Below, piece after piece: positions 25,001 through 35,475 of a stretch of DNA of 48,076 nt (positions are counted from its first letter, which is position 1; every line of letters begins with the position of its first letter). A program made the translations under genes and the position numbers. The notes beneath the pieces are model-generated. The model worked only from the letters and a program-made list of their open reading frames with translations, did no database searches and had not been told where the DNA came from. This DNA is from Wuchereria bancrofti (taxonomy: Eukaryota > Nematoda > Chromadorea > Rhabditida > Onchocercidae): the NCBI GenBank assembly GCA_005281725.1, contig SSBO01000021.1, forward strand, positions 2,883 through 50,958, written 5' to 3'.

Positions 25001-27423
25001 CTCAGATGAAAATCCACGTGTAACTACTAGCGCTACATCAATTTATTCATTGAATACCATCCTAACAACCACACAATATTCTTCGGTAAATCAGTATTCA
25101 TTTGTTTATTTACCTAAACAATTCTTTACATATAAAAAAAAATTGTATCATTTTCAAATTATATTTTAAATTTAAATTTTTGATTTTTAGCTTAATTCAA
25201 ATTTTAAGGTAATTTTTTAACTTTAAATAAAAATATTTTAATTAATGATAAAAAATGTATTAATTTGTGTTAATTATTTTTTATAGTTTGACATTCATGA
25301 ATTGGAAGTTGAATCAGATGAAGAGGATGTAACAACTGAAGAGATACTAGCAACCACTGTAACGGTACAATCTAGGGTGACAAAAACCAAAAGGCCATCA
25401 TTACAACCATTAACGCCATTAATCACCAAACAAACAGCGCCACCAACTGTATTCGATGACAGACATAACATTCCATTTGATGCTTTGCTCAAACCTGGTG
25501 TTCTAGCTGGTAAGTTTATATTATTGATAATTAAAAAGTGATAAATTATTAATGCAATTAATTGTAATAATTTTTTTTACAAAATTTTATAATGTGTTTA
25601 ATTTTTTTTGATTTCTTTTAGTTTTTTTCCACTCAATTTAATCAAGTATTTCATTATTTTTCTCTAAATTATCATCTCCTGATTAATGATATTTGTTTGC
25701 TTTGTAGTTGAAATCCTTAAATTAGGCAGAAATTAAAAATGGATAACATACGTATATAATATAAATGTGTTTGTGTGTATACATATATGTAGTTATCCGT
25801 TATAAGTTGACAAGTTGTGTAGGGAGTCGGGTCAACTCCCTATAATGATAGGTGAATAAATAGATAGAATTGATTGGTTTATGCTGAAGTGTTTTCGGAA
25901 ATGCAAAAGGAAGAGTAGAGAGAGAGAGAGAGATGAATGAAATAAATTGAATGAACAAATGTCCGAAATGAGAAAAGTGATATTTAGGCTGATTTGATTA
26001 ATTATGCACTGTAAAGAAGGTTACAATTTATTTTTATTGTGACATTATTACTTTACGTTGTATAAATGAATGGATGACTTATGATAACAATATCATAAAA
26101 AGGAGAAAGTAAGCTAATCTGTGTCTGTTAAATAAAAAGTTAAATATTCTCTCTCTATCACTAACAAAAATATTTATATGATAAAGAGAGAAGAGGGAAA
26201 AATTATTGGTAATAATTATGCAACCATTAATTTATCTCAAGAAGAATAGCTTATAATAGAAAAAAGAAATTACAAATAGTAGCAAGAAAAAAATATATTT
26301 CTTTTCAAAAAAAATTCAAATTAATGCAAATTATCTCTTTCATTATGTTTGACAAAAATTAAAACTATTTACTCAGATGATATTTCGATAAATTAAATAA
26401 TTCCATTTCAAGCTAAACTTCGATTAAAATTCATTTTAAATTTTTAACTAAAATATTATTGATCATATTTATTCTTAGTTTCCTATTATTGATTTTATTT
26501 ACCTTTAGCTTTCTATTTATTATTGATTATATTTACTCTTAAATTTCTATTCTTGATTTTTATTCAACGAAATGAATAGACCCATTTATTATTACTATAG
26601 CTAGAAAACTGTTGATGATAGGAAAAATTTTAAAAGATGAGGGAAAACGAAAAGGATGAAGTGGAAAGCCTACTGATGGAATTGGCCTGTAGGGGGAAGA
26701 GGGAAGGGAGGGAGGGATAAATCATTGAAAAAAGGATTGAATGAAGGCTGTAAATTTTAGTTGTGATGTGATTTTGGTCCTATTTGAAGATAAATAATGG
26801 ATAGAAATAAGGGAATGTATCATTAGTAATAATAATAAGAAAATTTAATCAATAATTGTCTTTTTTCTTTTTTTTGAAAATAAAACGAAGGAAGATGTAT
26901 ATAATATTCAAATTAACGTACTAATTACAATGTATAAATTATAAGCTTCTAATAGCAGCTATATCTAATATGTTAAAAAGTTTGAAATTAATTAATTAAG
27001 ATAGGTATATTATAATGATAAATAATTTTGAATAATTGCAAAATCAATTTTGTAATCATATTACTTAAAATTAATTAGTTGAAATAATTCATTTCATGTT
27101 AATTATAATAGATATACTGTAGTGATGAATGATTTTGAATAATTTCAAAATTAATGCAAGAGAAAGGAGAAAAAAGAAGAAGAAAATTTATTCACAATTA
27201 TTTTTTCAATATAACAAAATAATTGAAATGTTTTTTTTTTATTTTTTTAGCATTAATCGCTGGGGTTGTTGTTGGCATTTTGGCAGCAATTTTATTGGTA
27301 ATGTTTGTTGTTTATCGGATGCGAAAGAAGGATGAAGGTAGCTATGCATTGGATGAACCAAAACAACCACCGCAATATTCATATGCTTATCAGAAAGCGC
27401 CAACAAAAGAATTTTATGCCTGA
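21922..27423 (+). CDS. sdn-1: Syndecan (heparan sulfate proteoglycan core protein), 5' end missing
   Basis: Single-pass membrane proteoglycan core carrying heparan sulfate chains. In nematodes sdn-1 acts in axon guidance, cell migration and growth-factor signalling. Five exons join cleanly: 21922-22066, 24991-25085, 25191-25208, 25287-25509 and 27251-27423, giving 217 residues to the stop. Exon 1 here has three acidic Ser-Gly sites (EGSGIP, DGSGIS, EGSGVQ), typical glycosaminoglycan acceptors. A Ser/Thr-rich ectodomain follows. The last exon holds the membrane segment ([20 protein letters not shown]), the conserved C1 motif [10 protein letters not shown], a variable region and the C2 PDZ-binding end EFYA, which is diagnostic of syndecans. 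No signal peptide is encoded in these exons, so at least one 5' exon is missing; the ORF at 8814 is a candidate. Identity is very secure; the 5' structure is uncertain. Confidence 0.93.
23428..23804 (+). CDS. sdn-1: Redundant copies of sdn-1 exons, cut at the N
   Basis: Contains the 95-nt exon (23428-23522), the 18-nt micro-exon (23628-23645) and the first 81 nt of the next exon (23724-23804), broken by the N at 23805. Identical to the complete versions at 24991-25367. It comes from the unmerged contig overlap and is not a second gene. Confidence 0.85.
24991..25085 (+). CDS. sdn-1: sdn-1 exon, acidic and Thr/Ser-rich ectodomain
   Basis: Acceptor TTCTTTACAG, donor TCG/GTAAAT. With the incoming G it reads [17 protein letters not shown] and continues through a Thr-rich stretch. 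Enters in phase 1 and leaves in phase 0. Confidence 0.85.
25191..25208 (+). CDS. sdn-1: 18-nt in-frame micro-exon of sdn-1
   Basis: Six codons, LNSNFK, bounded by a good acceptor (TGATTTTTAG) and donor (AAG/GTAATT), phase 0 on both sides. Including or skipping it keeps the frame. It is a prediction from splice signals alone: the flanking exons also join in frame without it, so it could be alternative or unused. Confidence 0.45.
25287..25509 (+). CDS. sdn-1: sdn-1 exon, membrane-proximal ectodomain
   Basis: Acceptor TTTTTTATAG, donor GCTG/GTAAGT. It reads [20 protein letters not shown] at the start, then a Thr/Pro-rich stretch, and ends [11 protein letters not shown]. It contains basic patches ([12 protein letters not shown]) near the membrane and no Ser-Gly pair. 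It leaves in phase 1 to the transmembrane exon. Confidence 0.88.
25821..25841. repeat. GC-richer hairpin in sdn-1 intron
   Basis: AGGGAGT and ACTCCCT are exact complements around a 7-nt loop. A second nested pair, GTTGAC at 25806-25811 and GTCAAC at 25831-25836, overlaps it. It is a possible RNA structure and stands out against the AT-rich intron. Confidence 0.45.
26692..26716 (+). other. Predicted G-quadruplex motif
   Basis: Five runs of at least three G separated by loops of 4, 2, 1 and 1 bases (GGGGGAAGAGGG followed by AAGGGAGGGAGGG). It meets the standard four-run criterion with spare tracts and lies on the transcribed-RNA sense strand of the sdn-1 last intron, about 535 bp before the transmembrane exon. 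Confidence 0.75.
27251..27423 (+). CDS. sdn-1: sdn-1 terminal exon: membrane span and cytoplasmic tail
   Basis: Encodes a hydrophobic span of about 22 residues, then [10 protein letters not shown] (C1), [10 protein letters not shown] and [11 protein letters not shown] (variable region), and EFYA followed by TGA. The tail is almost invariant among nematode syndecans as I know them, and the C-terminal EFYA is a class II PDZ ligand. Confidence 0.95.
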
Positions 27424-27583
27424 TTATTATTATTATAAAGTTAATGTTTCTTTTTTCCATTTTAGAAATTAAAACCCTTTCAATAATGCTTGAGAATAAT
27501 ACTCTTTCATGTATTTCATTAAAATACTATCATTACGTATATTGCATTCTTGAAAATGAAAAAATAAAAATTACTTCAAATTC

Positions 27584-27589
27584 AATAAA
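27584..27589 (+). terminator. sdn-1: AATAAA poly(A) signal of sdn-1
   Basis: Canonical AATAAA about 160 bp after the stop codon, followed by an AT-rich stretch and a T-rich element. It implies a short 3' UTR of roughly 180 bases. Confidence 0.55.
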
Positions 27590-27975
27590 GAAATAATAAT
27601 TTTTTCTTAATTTTTTCTTTTTTTAATAGCTTAAAAAGTTTTCAAAATAATTATTTATGCTTAGTATTAGTTGTAATTCAAATTTTATCAATTCCTTTTT
27701 TTCTCAAATTATTTCTGTTTATAAGTAGTAATATGAATACCAAACAACTTGTAATATTAAGATATTTTACATGATTAGTAATTTCTCTACTTAACAAAAT
27801 TTTCTGTTTTTTTTAAGTGAATCTACAACAATGCAATGATATTTGTTGATTTGCCTGTTTATTTTTTACTTTCTAATCTTAAAATTTTAAATCAGTCATA
27901 ACGGACGTGTACCTCATATAATACTCGTTTACCTTTTAAAATGATATCATTCATTGCTATTTATCCATTTTTTTG

Positions 27976-28290
27976 TTATTGTTAAATTTCTCTGAGGGTT
28001 GATAGTTAATATGATTCTGTTATTTAAAATTTTGCTACCAAAGCTAAAATGGATGAAAAAACGGGTGAATTTTCTAAAGAGCCATAATCAAAATGATTAT
28101 GTAAAATGATTTCAACATTGCAAATATATATGNTTATTGTTAAATTTCTCTGAGGGTTGATAGTTAATATGATTCTGTTATTTAAAATTTTGCTACCAAA
28201 GCTAAAATGGATGAAAAAACGGGTGAATTTTCTAAAGAGCCATAATCAAAATGATTATGTAAAATGATTTCAACATTGCAAATATATATG
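27976..28290 (+). repeat. Direct duplication of 157 bp across a single N
   Basis: 27976-28132 equals 28134-28290 at offset 158, with the N at 28133. Short unmerged contig overlap. Confidence 0.9.
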
Positions 28291-29539
28291 TGCGTGTATG
28301 ACAAAAAAATCAAACACTTTTAATTTTAAATTAATGAAATATGTATTAATAATAACAATAATTTAAATGATATTATGAATATTACTCTTCCTGTATAAAT
28401 ATGGTAAAATATGGGAGTAAATTTTAAATTACTTTAATTGAATTACTTTGTATCACTTTTATTCTGTCCAATATCTCATGCTGCCGGTATATTATCATCA
28501 CTCCTATTAAATACAAACATTAGCAAATTTAAAAGTATTTATAGGAAATGAGGAATGAATAAGAATTGAATTTAAAAAAAATATTTTTTTAGGCCTTTTA
28601 TATATATAATCCTATAACTATGAATATATATATATATAAAATTGTAATGTATGAATATTCAATAAAAGAAAAAAAGTTTTTTTTGAAGTTAAATATCAAT
28701 TCTATTTTTTTAAAATAGGTGGTTGTTAAATAAGCATGATTATAATGCTCAGAGTATAATATTCATCAAATCACATTATCATCACCATTCTCACTATCAT
28801 TATCATCCATTACATCACTATCATGTACTGCCGTTATCATTATCATTCTCATTCATCGTCATTGTCGTTTTAGCAATTACGATTTGTAAATATTATGAAA
28901 TTTGTTTTTGTTATTATGATGATAAAATTGTTTTCTCATTTTTCCTTCTTTTTTTTATAAAGTGCTACGGACATTTTTTCTTCATCTATGTATATATAAT
29001 ATGTATACGTAAGGAAAAAATTTTTAAATTGATATTTATGCAATAAACTCTTATAAAATCGTTATGTAGAAAATATAACATGGATAGGTGTTACATGTAT
29101 GCGTCATTTGAATTTAATTTTTTTGTTTTTTTCTTAATTGAAACATTACAAACTAACTATCTAAATGATATCTGCTAGTAAAAAATTATTATTTAGCAAT
29201 GTGATAGATGCATGATAATAAATTATTAATTTAAAATATTTACAACAAAACGGAATAACATAGATTCAAATAAATGAATGATGAAATAAATTTGATTGAA
29301 CCTATCATTAATGACAAAAGTAGAAATCTTCCAGTTTAATATTTCATTCAATTTAAGTATTAATATGAACATTTTAATTGTTTACATGGTAGATAATTGT
29401 TGACGATGATTTATGATTAATTAAATCATCTCCAATAGATAATAATAATAATGATAATAAAGTATCCATTGAATAGCAATAAGGGAAAATGAATTAACGT
29501 CGCCTAAATTGCCTTTTATTGCAATATATTGGATGTTAC
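28291..29539. other. Gene-free AT-rich stretch
   Basis: No gene recognised. A CAT/CATTAT repeat at about 28770-28850 gives a His-rich 107-codon frame whose composition is explained by the repeat. Confidence 0.5.
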
Positions 29540-32092
29540 GTGGACAGAAACAGTTAAAGACATATATGCAAATTATAAGAAAAACAGAATAAATGATGGA
29601 AAGACGTAAAATTGTTATTATAAAGGGATCATTTCATGCTTCTCTTCTAATTTTTTTATCATTTTTATCGAAGATATTTCGAAAATTTCCAAAGACAAAT
29701 GAATGTTCCAACGATCAATTTAATGATTAGAATTGAAGAATTGTAAAAATTAAATTTATTTGTGTTTGATTTAAATTTCAATTCATATTTCTCTACTGAA
29801 AACACTAAGCGATTTTTATAATAAATGCAATTTGTGATAAATCATTTTTTGAATGATTAAGATTAAATTATGATTTAATTAAAAGATTAAAAAAGAAATT
29901 TAATTTTGTTGCTATAACTATTTACATTAGAAAATTTTATCTATTTGTGACTATTATTATAATAATAGTATTAGTATTGCTATTGCTATTGTTATTATTA
30001 TCGTTACTATTATTATTACTATTGATTATTGTGATTGTGATTGTCATTAATTTTTACAAAATATTTTTTTCGATGTTTTTTTTTTTAACTGAAAACATTA
30101 TTTTGAGCATTATGAATTGATTTATTTGTAATTAAAGTTGAATAATTCTTGTAATTTTAAAATCTATCAAAATTGATGCATTTTAATAGACATTGTTAGA
30201 ACAAATACTCAAAAAAAAAAAATGGAAAATAAGATTATCATTCCGATCCCATGATCAAATGATCAAAATATTTCGAGAAATCCTTCCATATTATGGAAAA
30301 GGTCATAACAAAAGGTCTTAATATTCATCCTTTTTTTTGCGAGAAATTCCGGTTTAGAAAAAAAAGAAATTCCTTGCAAAAGTCAAAAACAATTCAGTGG
30401 TTATTTGTCCTTGGAGCCTAAAATAATTTAACTCATATCATGTTCCCTTGGTAAAATTAACATATAAAATAATGCCTAACTTTAGTGAATTAATTAATTT
30501 GTTGATTTTTATTTGTTTATTATTAGTGATTTAGTGTGTTTAATTCATATATATGTTTTTTTCCTAATATTTGCTCTACCGGTTATTCTTTTAAACTTTT
30601 ATTTTTTGTTATTCTCTTCTTTCATTTCTTTCTTTTGATGACATATTATGTGTTTTGATTAATTAATAATTGAATTCTGATCAAATAATGAAAAGAGAAA
30701 ATAAAATTAAAAGATTTTTTTACGTACTAGTAATCATAGTGAAATTTTTATAGCATTTTACTTCGGTGAAAGCCGAACATTTCTACCTTAATTTTAATAA
30801 TTATTTAAAATTTAANGTGGACAGAAACAGTTAAAGACATATATGCAAATTATAAGAAAAACAGAATAAATGATGGAAAGACGTAAAATTGTTATTATAA
30901 AGGGATCATTTCATGCTTCTCTTCTAATTTTTTTATCATTTTTATCGAAGATATTTCGAAAATTTCCAAAGACAAATGAATGTTCCAACGATCAATTTAA
31001 TGATTAGAATTGAAGAATTGTAAAAATTAAATTTATTTGTGTTTGATTTAAATTTCAATTCATATTTCTCTACTGAAAACACTAAGCGATTTTTATAATA
31101 AATGCAATTTGTGATAAATCATTTTTTGAATGATTAAGATTAAATTATGATTTAATTAAAAGATTAAAAAAGAAATTTAATTTTGTTGCTATAACTATTT
31201 ACATTAGAAAATTTTATCTATTTGTGACTATTATTATAATAATAGTATTAGTATTGCTATTGCTATTGTTATTATTATCGTTACTATTATTATTACTATT
31301 GATTATTGTGATTGTGATTGTCATTAATTTTTACAAAATATTTTTTTCGATGTTTTTTTTTTTAACTGAAAACATTATTTTGAGCATTATGAATTGATTT
31401 ATTTGTAATTAAAGTTGAATAATTCTTGTAATTTTAAAATCTATCAAAATTGATGCATTTTAATAGACATTGTTAGAACAAATACTCAAAAAAAAAAAAT
31501 GGAAAATAAGATTATCATTCCGATCCCATGATCAAATGATCAAAATATTTCGAGAAATCCTTCCATATTATGGAAAAGGTCATAACAAAAGGTCTTAATA
31601 TTCATCCTTTTTTTTGCGAGAAATTCCGGTTTAGAAAAAAAAGAAATTCCTTGCAAAAGTCAAAAACAATTCAGTGGTTATTTGTCCTTGGAGCCTAAAA
31701 TAATTTAACTCATATCATGTTCCCTTGGTAAAATTAACATATAAAATAATGCCTAACTTTAGTGAATTAATTAATTTGTTGATTTTTATTTGTTTATTAT
31801 TAGTGATTTAGTGTGTTTAATTCATATATATGTTTTTTTCCTAATATTTGCTCTACCGGTTATTCTTTTAAACTTTTATTTTTTGTTATTCTCTTCTTTC
31901 ATTTCTTTCTTTTGATGACATATTATGTGTTTTGATTAATTAATAATTGAATTCTGATCAAATAATGAAAAGAGAAAATAAAATTAAAAGATTTTTTTAC
32001 GTACTAGTAATCATAGTGAAATTTTTATAGCATTTTACTTCGGTGAAAGCCGAACATTTCTACCTTAATTTTAATAATTATTTAAAATTTAA
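29540..32092 (+). repeat. Direct duplication of 1276 bp across a single N
   Basis: 29540-30815 equals 30817-32092 at offset 1277, with the N at 30816. Unmerged contig overlap. No gene was recognised inside. It contains an ATT/CTATTG microsatellite. Confidence 0.9.
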
Positions 32093-33579
32093 CGTCCTCT
32101 CCTCTACCTCTCCCACATCAAATTTTGACGGTTTAGTTATTAAAACGAAACTTTGACCAAAAAATCATTGAAAGTTTTCGGGAAAAATTAAATATTCTGT
32201 CTTAAATCAATTAGGAGAAAGTAAACCTTAAAATCAATTAGGAGAATACCGCAATTTCATGATAAAATATATTAAAAAGTTTATGATAATAAATTCATCA
32301 TCCATATTTTTAAATGTTTATTGTCAAAAATTTGATTTGAAATAATCGACAATAATTTATATCTAAAAATTAAAAGATAAGAATGTACAATTATATGGTT
32401 ATTTCAACATCTTCTAAAGTATGAATTCATTGTTTGTTTTTTTTTTTGTACGTTTTATAAAACGTTTTGGTTTTAACGTTTGTCACTCAAATTTCCACTA
32501 TAATTTTATATGTTAAATAAAACAAAACATAGAACATTCAGTAATTTTACAAAATTGTCAAAATCAAAATTGTCAAAAAAGGTTAGCGTTAAAAATATAA
32601 TTTGTGTTGTAATAATGAGTAATATATATAAGTTAGATATTGATATACGTGAAATACGTGAAAATGTTGCAAAGCATACGTCAAGCATAGTTTGTTAGCA
32701 ATGTCACTCGATATTTTAATGTTCTATGTTTTTCACAGTCTATTTTTCTAATCTAAGTTTAATCATTTTTCTTCCTTCTTTACCCTCTTCCTCTCTTTCT
32801 CTCTCTCTCCTGTTTAATAGCATTTTTACACTTATAGAATGAGGAAGAAAAATGGAGAAGCATTCTTCATTTTCTCTTTGCTTACTTATACGTTCGAGAT
32901 TTCATTGTTTTGTTTATCTAAGCTATTGCTAACTAATCGATATCTCTCGGATGCATTGCGATTTCTTTGCGATAATATTAGAATTTTTTTTTTGCATAAA
33001 CAAGTTAAAATTATCAAATTCAAACCACGCATCCTGCAATCATCCTTCCATCATTTTCACATCAATTGATAACACATGATGTTTATTTATTTCGTTAAAA
33101 TGTGCTTTGGTTTAAAATGTGTAAAACACGTCCGTTTATGCTAGCAAAATTTATATTGTAATTATGCTGTCTTATGTAAAATTTGCGTCCAGAATGTGTC
33201 TAGAAATTTACTGAATGCAATATTTCAATAATTTCCCGAATTGTTTATACATTGAATCATTTAAATTATAGATGTTTTGTTATGAATGTATATAAATTTC
33301 ATTTTTTTTTTTAACATTGATTATAAGTATTAATATCATATCACTGCTTGTATTATCTTTTCAAAAAACTAATTCTAACATTATTCTTTTGACTTATTGT
33401 GATCGTTTAACAATTTTTTTATCCTTTTGTTGTCATTAAAATATTGTTTCCGCGATATATTTTTGCGATATATTTTTCCGATACGTTTCCGAAACTTCTT
33501 TATGTATGAATGATTTAAATGGTTAAAAATTCAGTTTCATTATAATTTATAGATAGAAATAACAACAAAAAAAAGAAAA
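32093..33579. other. Stretch with no recognised gene
   Basis: Overlapping plus and minus open frames of about 60 codons at 32506-32698 are short and unrecognised. A 76-codon frame at 32839 is Phe/Leu-rich. Splice-bounded structure is not apparent. Confidence 0.4.
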
Positions 33580-34020
33580 ATGAATTCTAGTAGTGTTCAA
33601 AGCGCTGAAAATTTAAAAGATAGTGGTAATATTGCCTTTAAAAATGGTCAGTTAAATGAAAGAAATCGATTGTTATACGGAAGCATTAGCGTTAAATCCG
33701 GAGAAAGCATTAAAATCAACAATATATCGAGCAATGGTACGTTTACGATTGGATGATTTTGAAGGTTGTTAAATGGATGCCACTCAAGGTAATTAATTAT
33801 ATTATCACATTAACATTGATTATTTAACTTTGTAGTAATTTTAGGAGAGCTTGTTTTACCTTTATATGATTATTATGAAACAGTTTTTACAATTGTTTTT
33901 CTAAAGAACTGAAATTTTTCCTTTATTTAATAGAATTGATATTTCTTTTGCTTTTTTTTTTACTCCTTTGTAGCATTGAAATTTGATGGCGCTGATGCTA
34001 AAGCGCTTTATAGACGAGCT
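33580..34020 (+). pseudogene. unc-45: unc-45 pseudogene fragment, N-terminal TPR domain
   Basis: UNC-45 is a UCS-family myosin chaperone with an N-terminal TPR domain that binds Hsp90. This fragment aligns with its TPR region: AENLKDSGNIAFKNGQ, then IDCYTEALALNPEKALK, then RLRLDDFEG, then ALKFDGADAKALYRRA. An intron is kept (33789-33973, GTAATT to TTTGTAG, phase 1), so this is a DNA-level duplicate rather than a retrocopy. Lesions: one extra base near 33661 shifts the frame; a TAA at 33770-33772 follows DDFEGC, consistent with CAA to TAA; two residues of the usual YRNRAMAR motif are missing. Homology ends after YRRA, where the family continues with a further TPR helix. An active gene is very unlikely. 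Confidence 0.8.
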
Positions 34021-34263
34021 GTAAAAACAAATTTAATAACCCTTTCTTACTGCTCTGCTTCCTTGCGAAACAAAGTAGGTTTCCTTCCTCGACAGTTCAG
34101 ATCGCTGACTTCTTTGCCTTCGATACTGGTAGATTCTCGAATCTGTACTGATTCCGTTCTGTGTACGTGTACTGTGGGAGTCTTCGTGAAATACTTTATT
34201 ATTCAAACCTCAAACTTGGGTAATTAAACCACAGATTAACATTAAAAATTACACAACATTACA
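34021..34263 (-). other. SL1-bearing block inserted between unc-45 pieces
   Basis: A less AT-rich segment (about 34040-34200) followed on plus by the complement of SL1. Read on the minus strand, the SL1 sequence is followed by GTTTGAATAATAAAG, which contains an AATAAA. It does not read like an SL RNA body: no Sm-type site (ATTTTTG) follows. TGT at 34263 and ACA at 34160 on the minus strand could be termini of a short LTR-like element, but no target-site duplication was found. It may be an LTR or a retrocopied trans-spliced RNA end. Confidence 0.35.
34209..34230 (-). other. Exact 22-nt nematode SL1 spliced-leader sequence
   Basis: The minus strand from 34230 to 34209 is identical to the canonical SL1 leader, starting GGTTTAATTACCC and ending GTTTGAG. 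The next minus-strand bases are GTTTGAAT, so a GT follows the leader as in an SL RNA donor. The rest of an SL RNA and a neighbouring 5S rRNA gene were not found. A chance match of 22 bases is not credible. Confidence 0.9.
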
Positions 34264-34396
34264 ATAACGAGTTGATACATAACACACGAATATAACTTAA
34301 AGATGTAAGCAAGCTAGACACTTCCCAACCGAGCCATACCATTACAAGATACTATAAATGGCTTTGTAAGGAAGAAAATTGGGAGGGATTTTTTGG

Positions 34397-34564
34397 ATGT
34401 TAAGGTTACAAAGTAGATTAAAACCACTTAAAACAATACTCTTTGTTCATTACATCATAGCTTCGCCATTGTGGCGACAGATGTTAAGGTTACAAAGTAG
34501 ATTAAAATCACTTAAAACAGTAATCTTTGTTCATTACATCATAGCTTCGCCATTGTGGCGACAG
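34397..34564. repeat. 84-bp tandem repeat, two units
   Basis: Units 34397-34480 and 34481-34564 are near-identical, with differences such as CCACTT/TCACTT and AATACT/AGTAAT. Each ends TTCGCCATTGTGGCGACAG, which contains a TCGCCA/TGGCGA inverted repeat. A third, partial unit lies at 35181-35254 (74 bp). On the minus strand the unit starts with codons reading AVATMAKL, which continue the adjacent unc-45 frame, so the repeat appears to derive from unc-45. Confidence 0.85.
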
Positions 34565-35139
34565 CATTGAACAAACGTTGAATGATAATATTGCATGCAC
34601 CGAGATAATGCAGGTAGACACATTTTTCTATAAGTCGACATATTCGACGTATTCCTAAATTTTCCACCAGAAACATTGCCTTAAACAGTAGAAATTTTAA
34701 AGTAAAACTATCTGCTAACAAATCGGAATTACTAAAATCTTAGCTTTAGACAAAATAAATAATTTAATGTGAATGTATTTCCAGAAATAGCTGGCAATAA
34801 TTTGTTGCATCAAGAAAAAAAAAGATGTACTGGATTGTTATGCATTGACTCGCTTAAAATCTTTCAGAAGTTAGCACCAAAATTTTCAAAACTTTTGAGA
34901 AGACAGTGAACATATTAAAAAAATACTCGATTGCTATTTTTTATCAATTCATCGAGAACTCAAGCTGCTGCTACCACTCTGAAAGATTTTAAATTCATTT
35001 TAATGAAAGAAAAACTTTCATTTGTCAAATCGTTATCAATTATTTTCACTAATGCTTCTACAATTTTATCATCATCCCAAATATATGATACACCTGTTTC
35101 AGATTCCCATGATAAGGCCAATAAATTATTCAATGCCTT
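34539..35139 (-). pseudogene. unc-45: unc-45 pseudogene fragment, central region
   Basis: Minus-strand pieces follow the segment of UNC-45 after the TPR domain, in the right order: KALNNLLALSWESETG, IWDDDKIVEALVKIIDNDL, then RVVAAA-stop-VLDELIKNSN in the same frame, and further down ICRLIEK and IIIQRLFNAVATMAKL. The stop at 34960-34962 sits where CGA (Arg) would fit, another C-to-T change. Further stops follow around 34919 and 34866. The TPR piece at 33580 is on the opposite strand, so the parent gene has been broken and one part inverted. Tissue role of the intact protein (thick-filament assembly) does not apply here. Confidence 0.72.
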
Positions 35140-35168
35140 CAAGATAATTATTTTAATACTTAAAAATG

Positions 35169-35475
35169 ACTTCATCACTTTTACAAAGCGATTAAAATCA
35201 CTTAAAACAGTAATCTTTGTTCATTACATCATAGCTTCGCCATTGTGGCGACAGTTATTAATATCACATGCAAATTTTAATTATTTTCAACATTTTTTCT
35301 TTTTTTTTGATTTTGTCTGTANACTTCATCACTTTTACAAAGCGATTAAAATCACTTAAAACAGTAATCTTTGTTCATTACATCATAGCTTCGCCATTGT
35401 GGCGACAGTTATTAATATCACATGCAAATTTTAATTATTTTCAACATTTTTTCTTTTTTTTTGATTTTGTCTGTA
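35169..35475 (+). repeat. Direct duplication of 153 bp across a single N
   Basis: 35169-35321 equals 35323-35475 at offset 154, with the N at 35322. It includes the third, partial unit of the unc-45-derived repeat, so the apparent fourth unit at 35335-35408 is artefactual. Confidence 0.9.

Larger units (their letters stand above)
22250..25367 (+). repeat. Direct duplication of 1555 bp across a 6-bp contig flanked by Ns
   Basis: 22250-23804 equals 23813-25367 at offset 1563. The join consists of N (23805), the hexamer TAATCG (23806-23811) and N (23812). It duplicates two and a half syndecan exons, which must be counted once. Confidence 0.9.
25510..27250 (+). other. sdn-1: Last intron of sdn-1 (1741 bp)
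   Basis: GTAAGT to a long T tract ending TTTTTTTAG. No exon-like sequence recognised inside. It contains a TG-rich tract near 25765-25795, a hairpin at 25821-25841, a GA repeat at 25916-25933 and a G-quadruplex motif at 26692-26716. Confidence 0.8.

Noticed and set aside
28723..29046. 107-codon His/Tyr-rich ORF
   Set aside because: Produced by CAT/CAC microsatellite sequence; the reported start is not an ATG.
32510..32698. 62-codon plus ORF overlapping a 60-codon minus ORF
   Set aside because: Both frames open over the same bases, no recognised motif and no splice context.
34209..34230. Functional SL1 RNA gene
   Set aside because: Only the leader matches; no Sm site, stem-loop body or linked 5S rRNA gene was visible.
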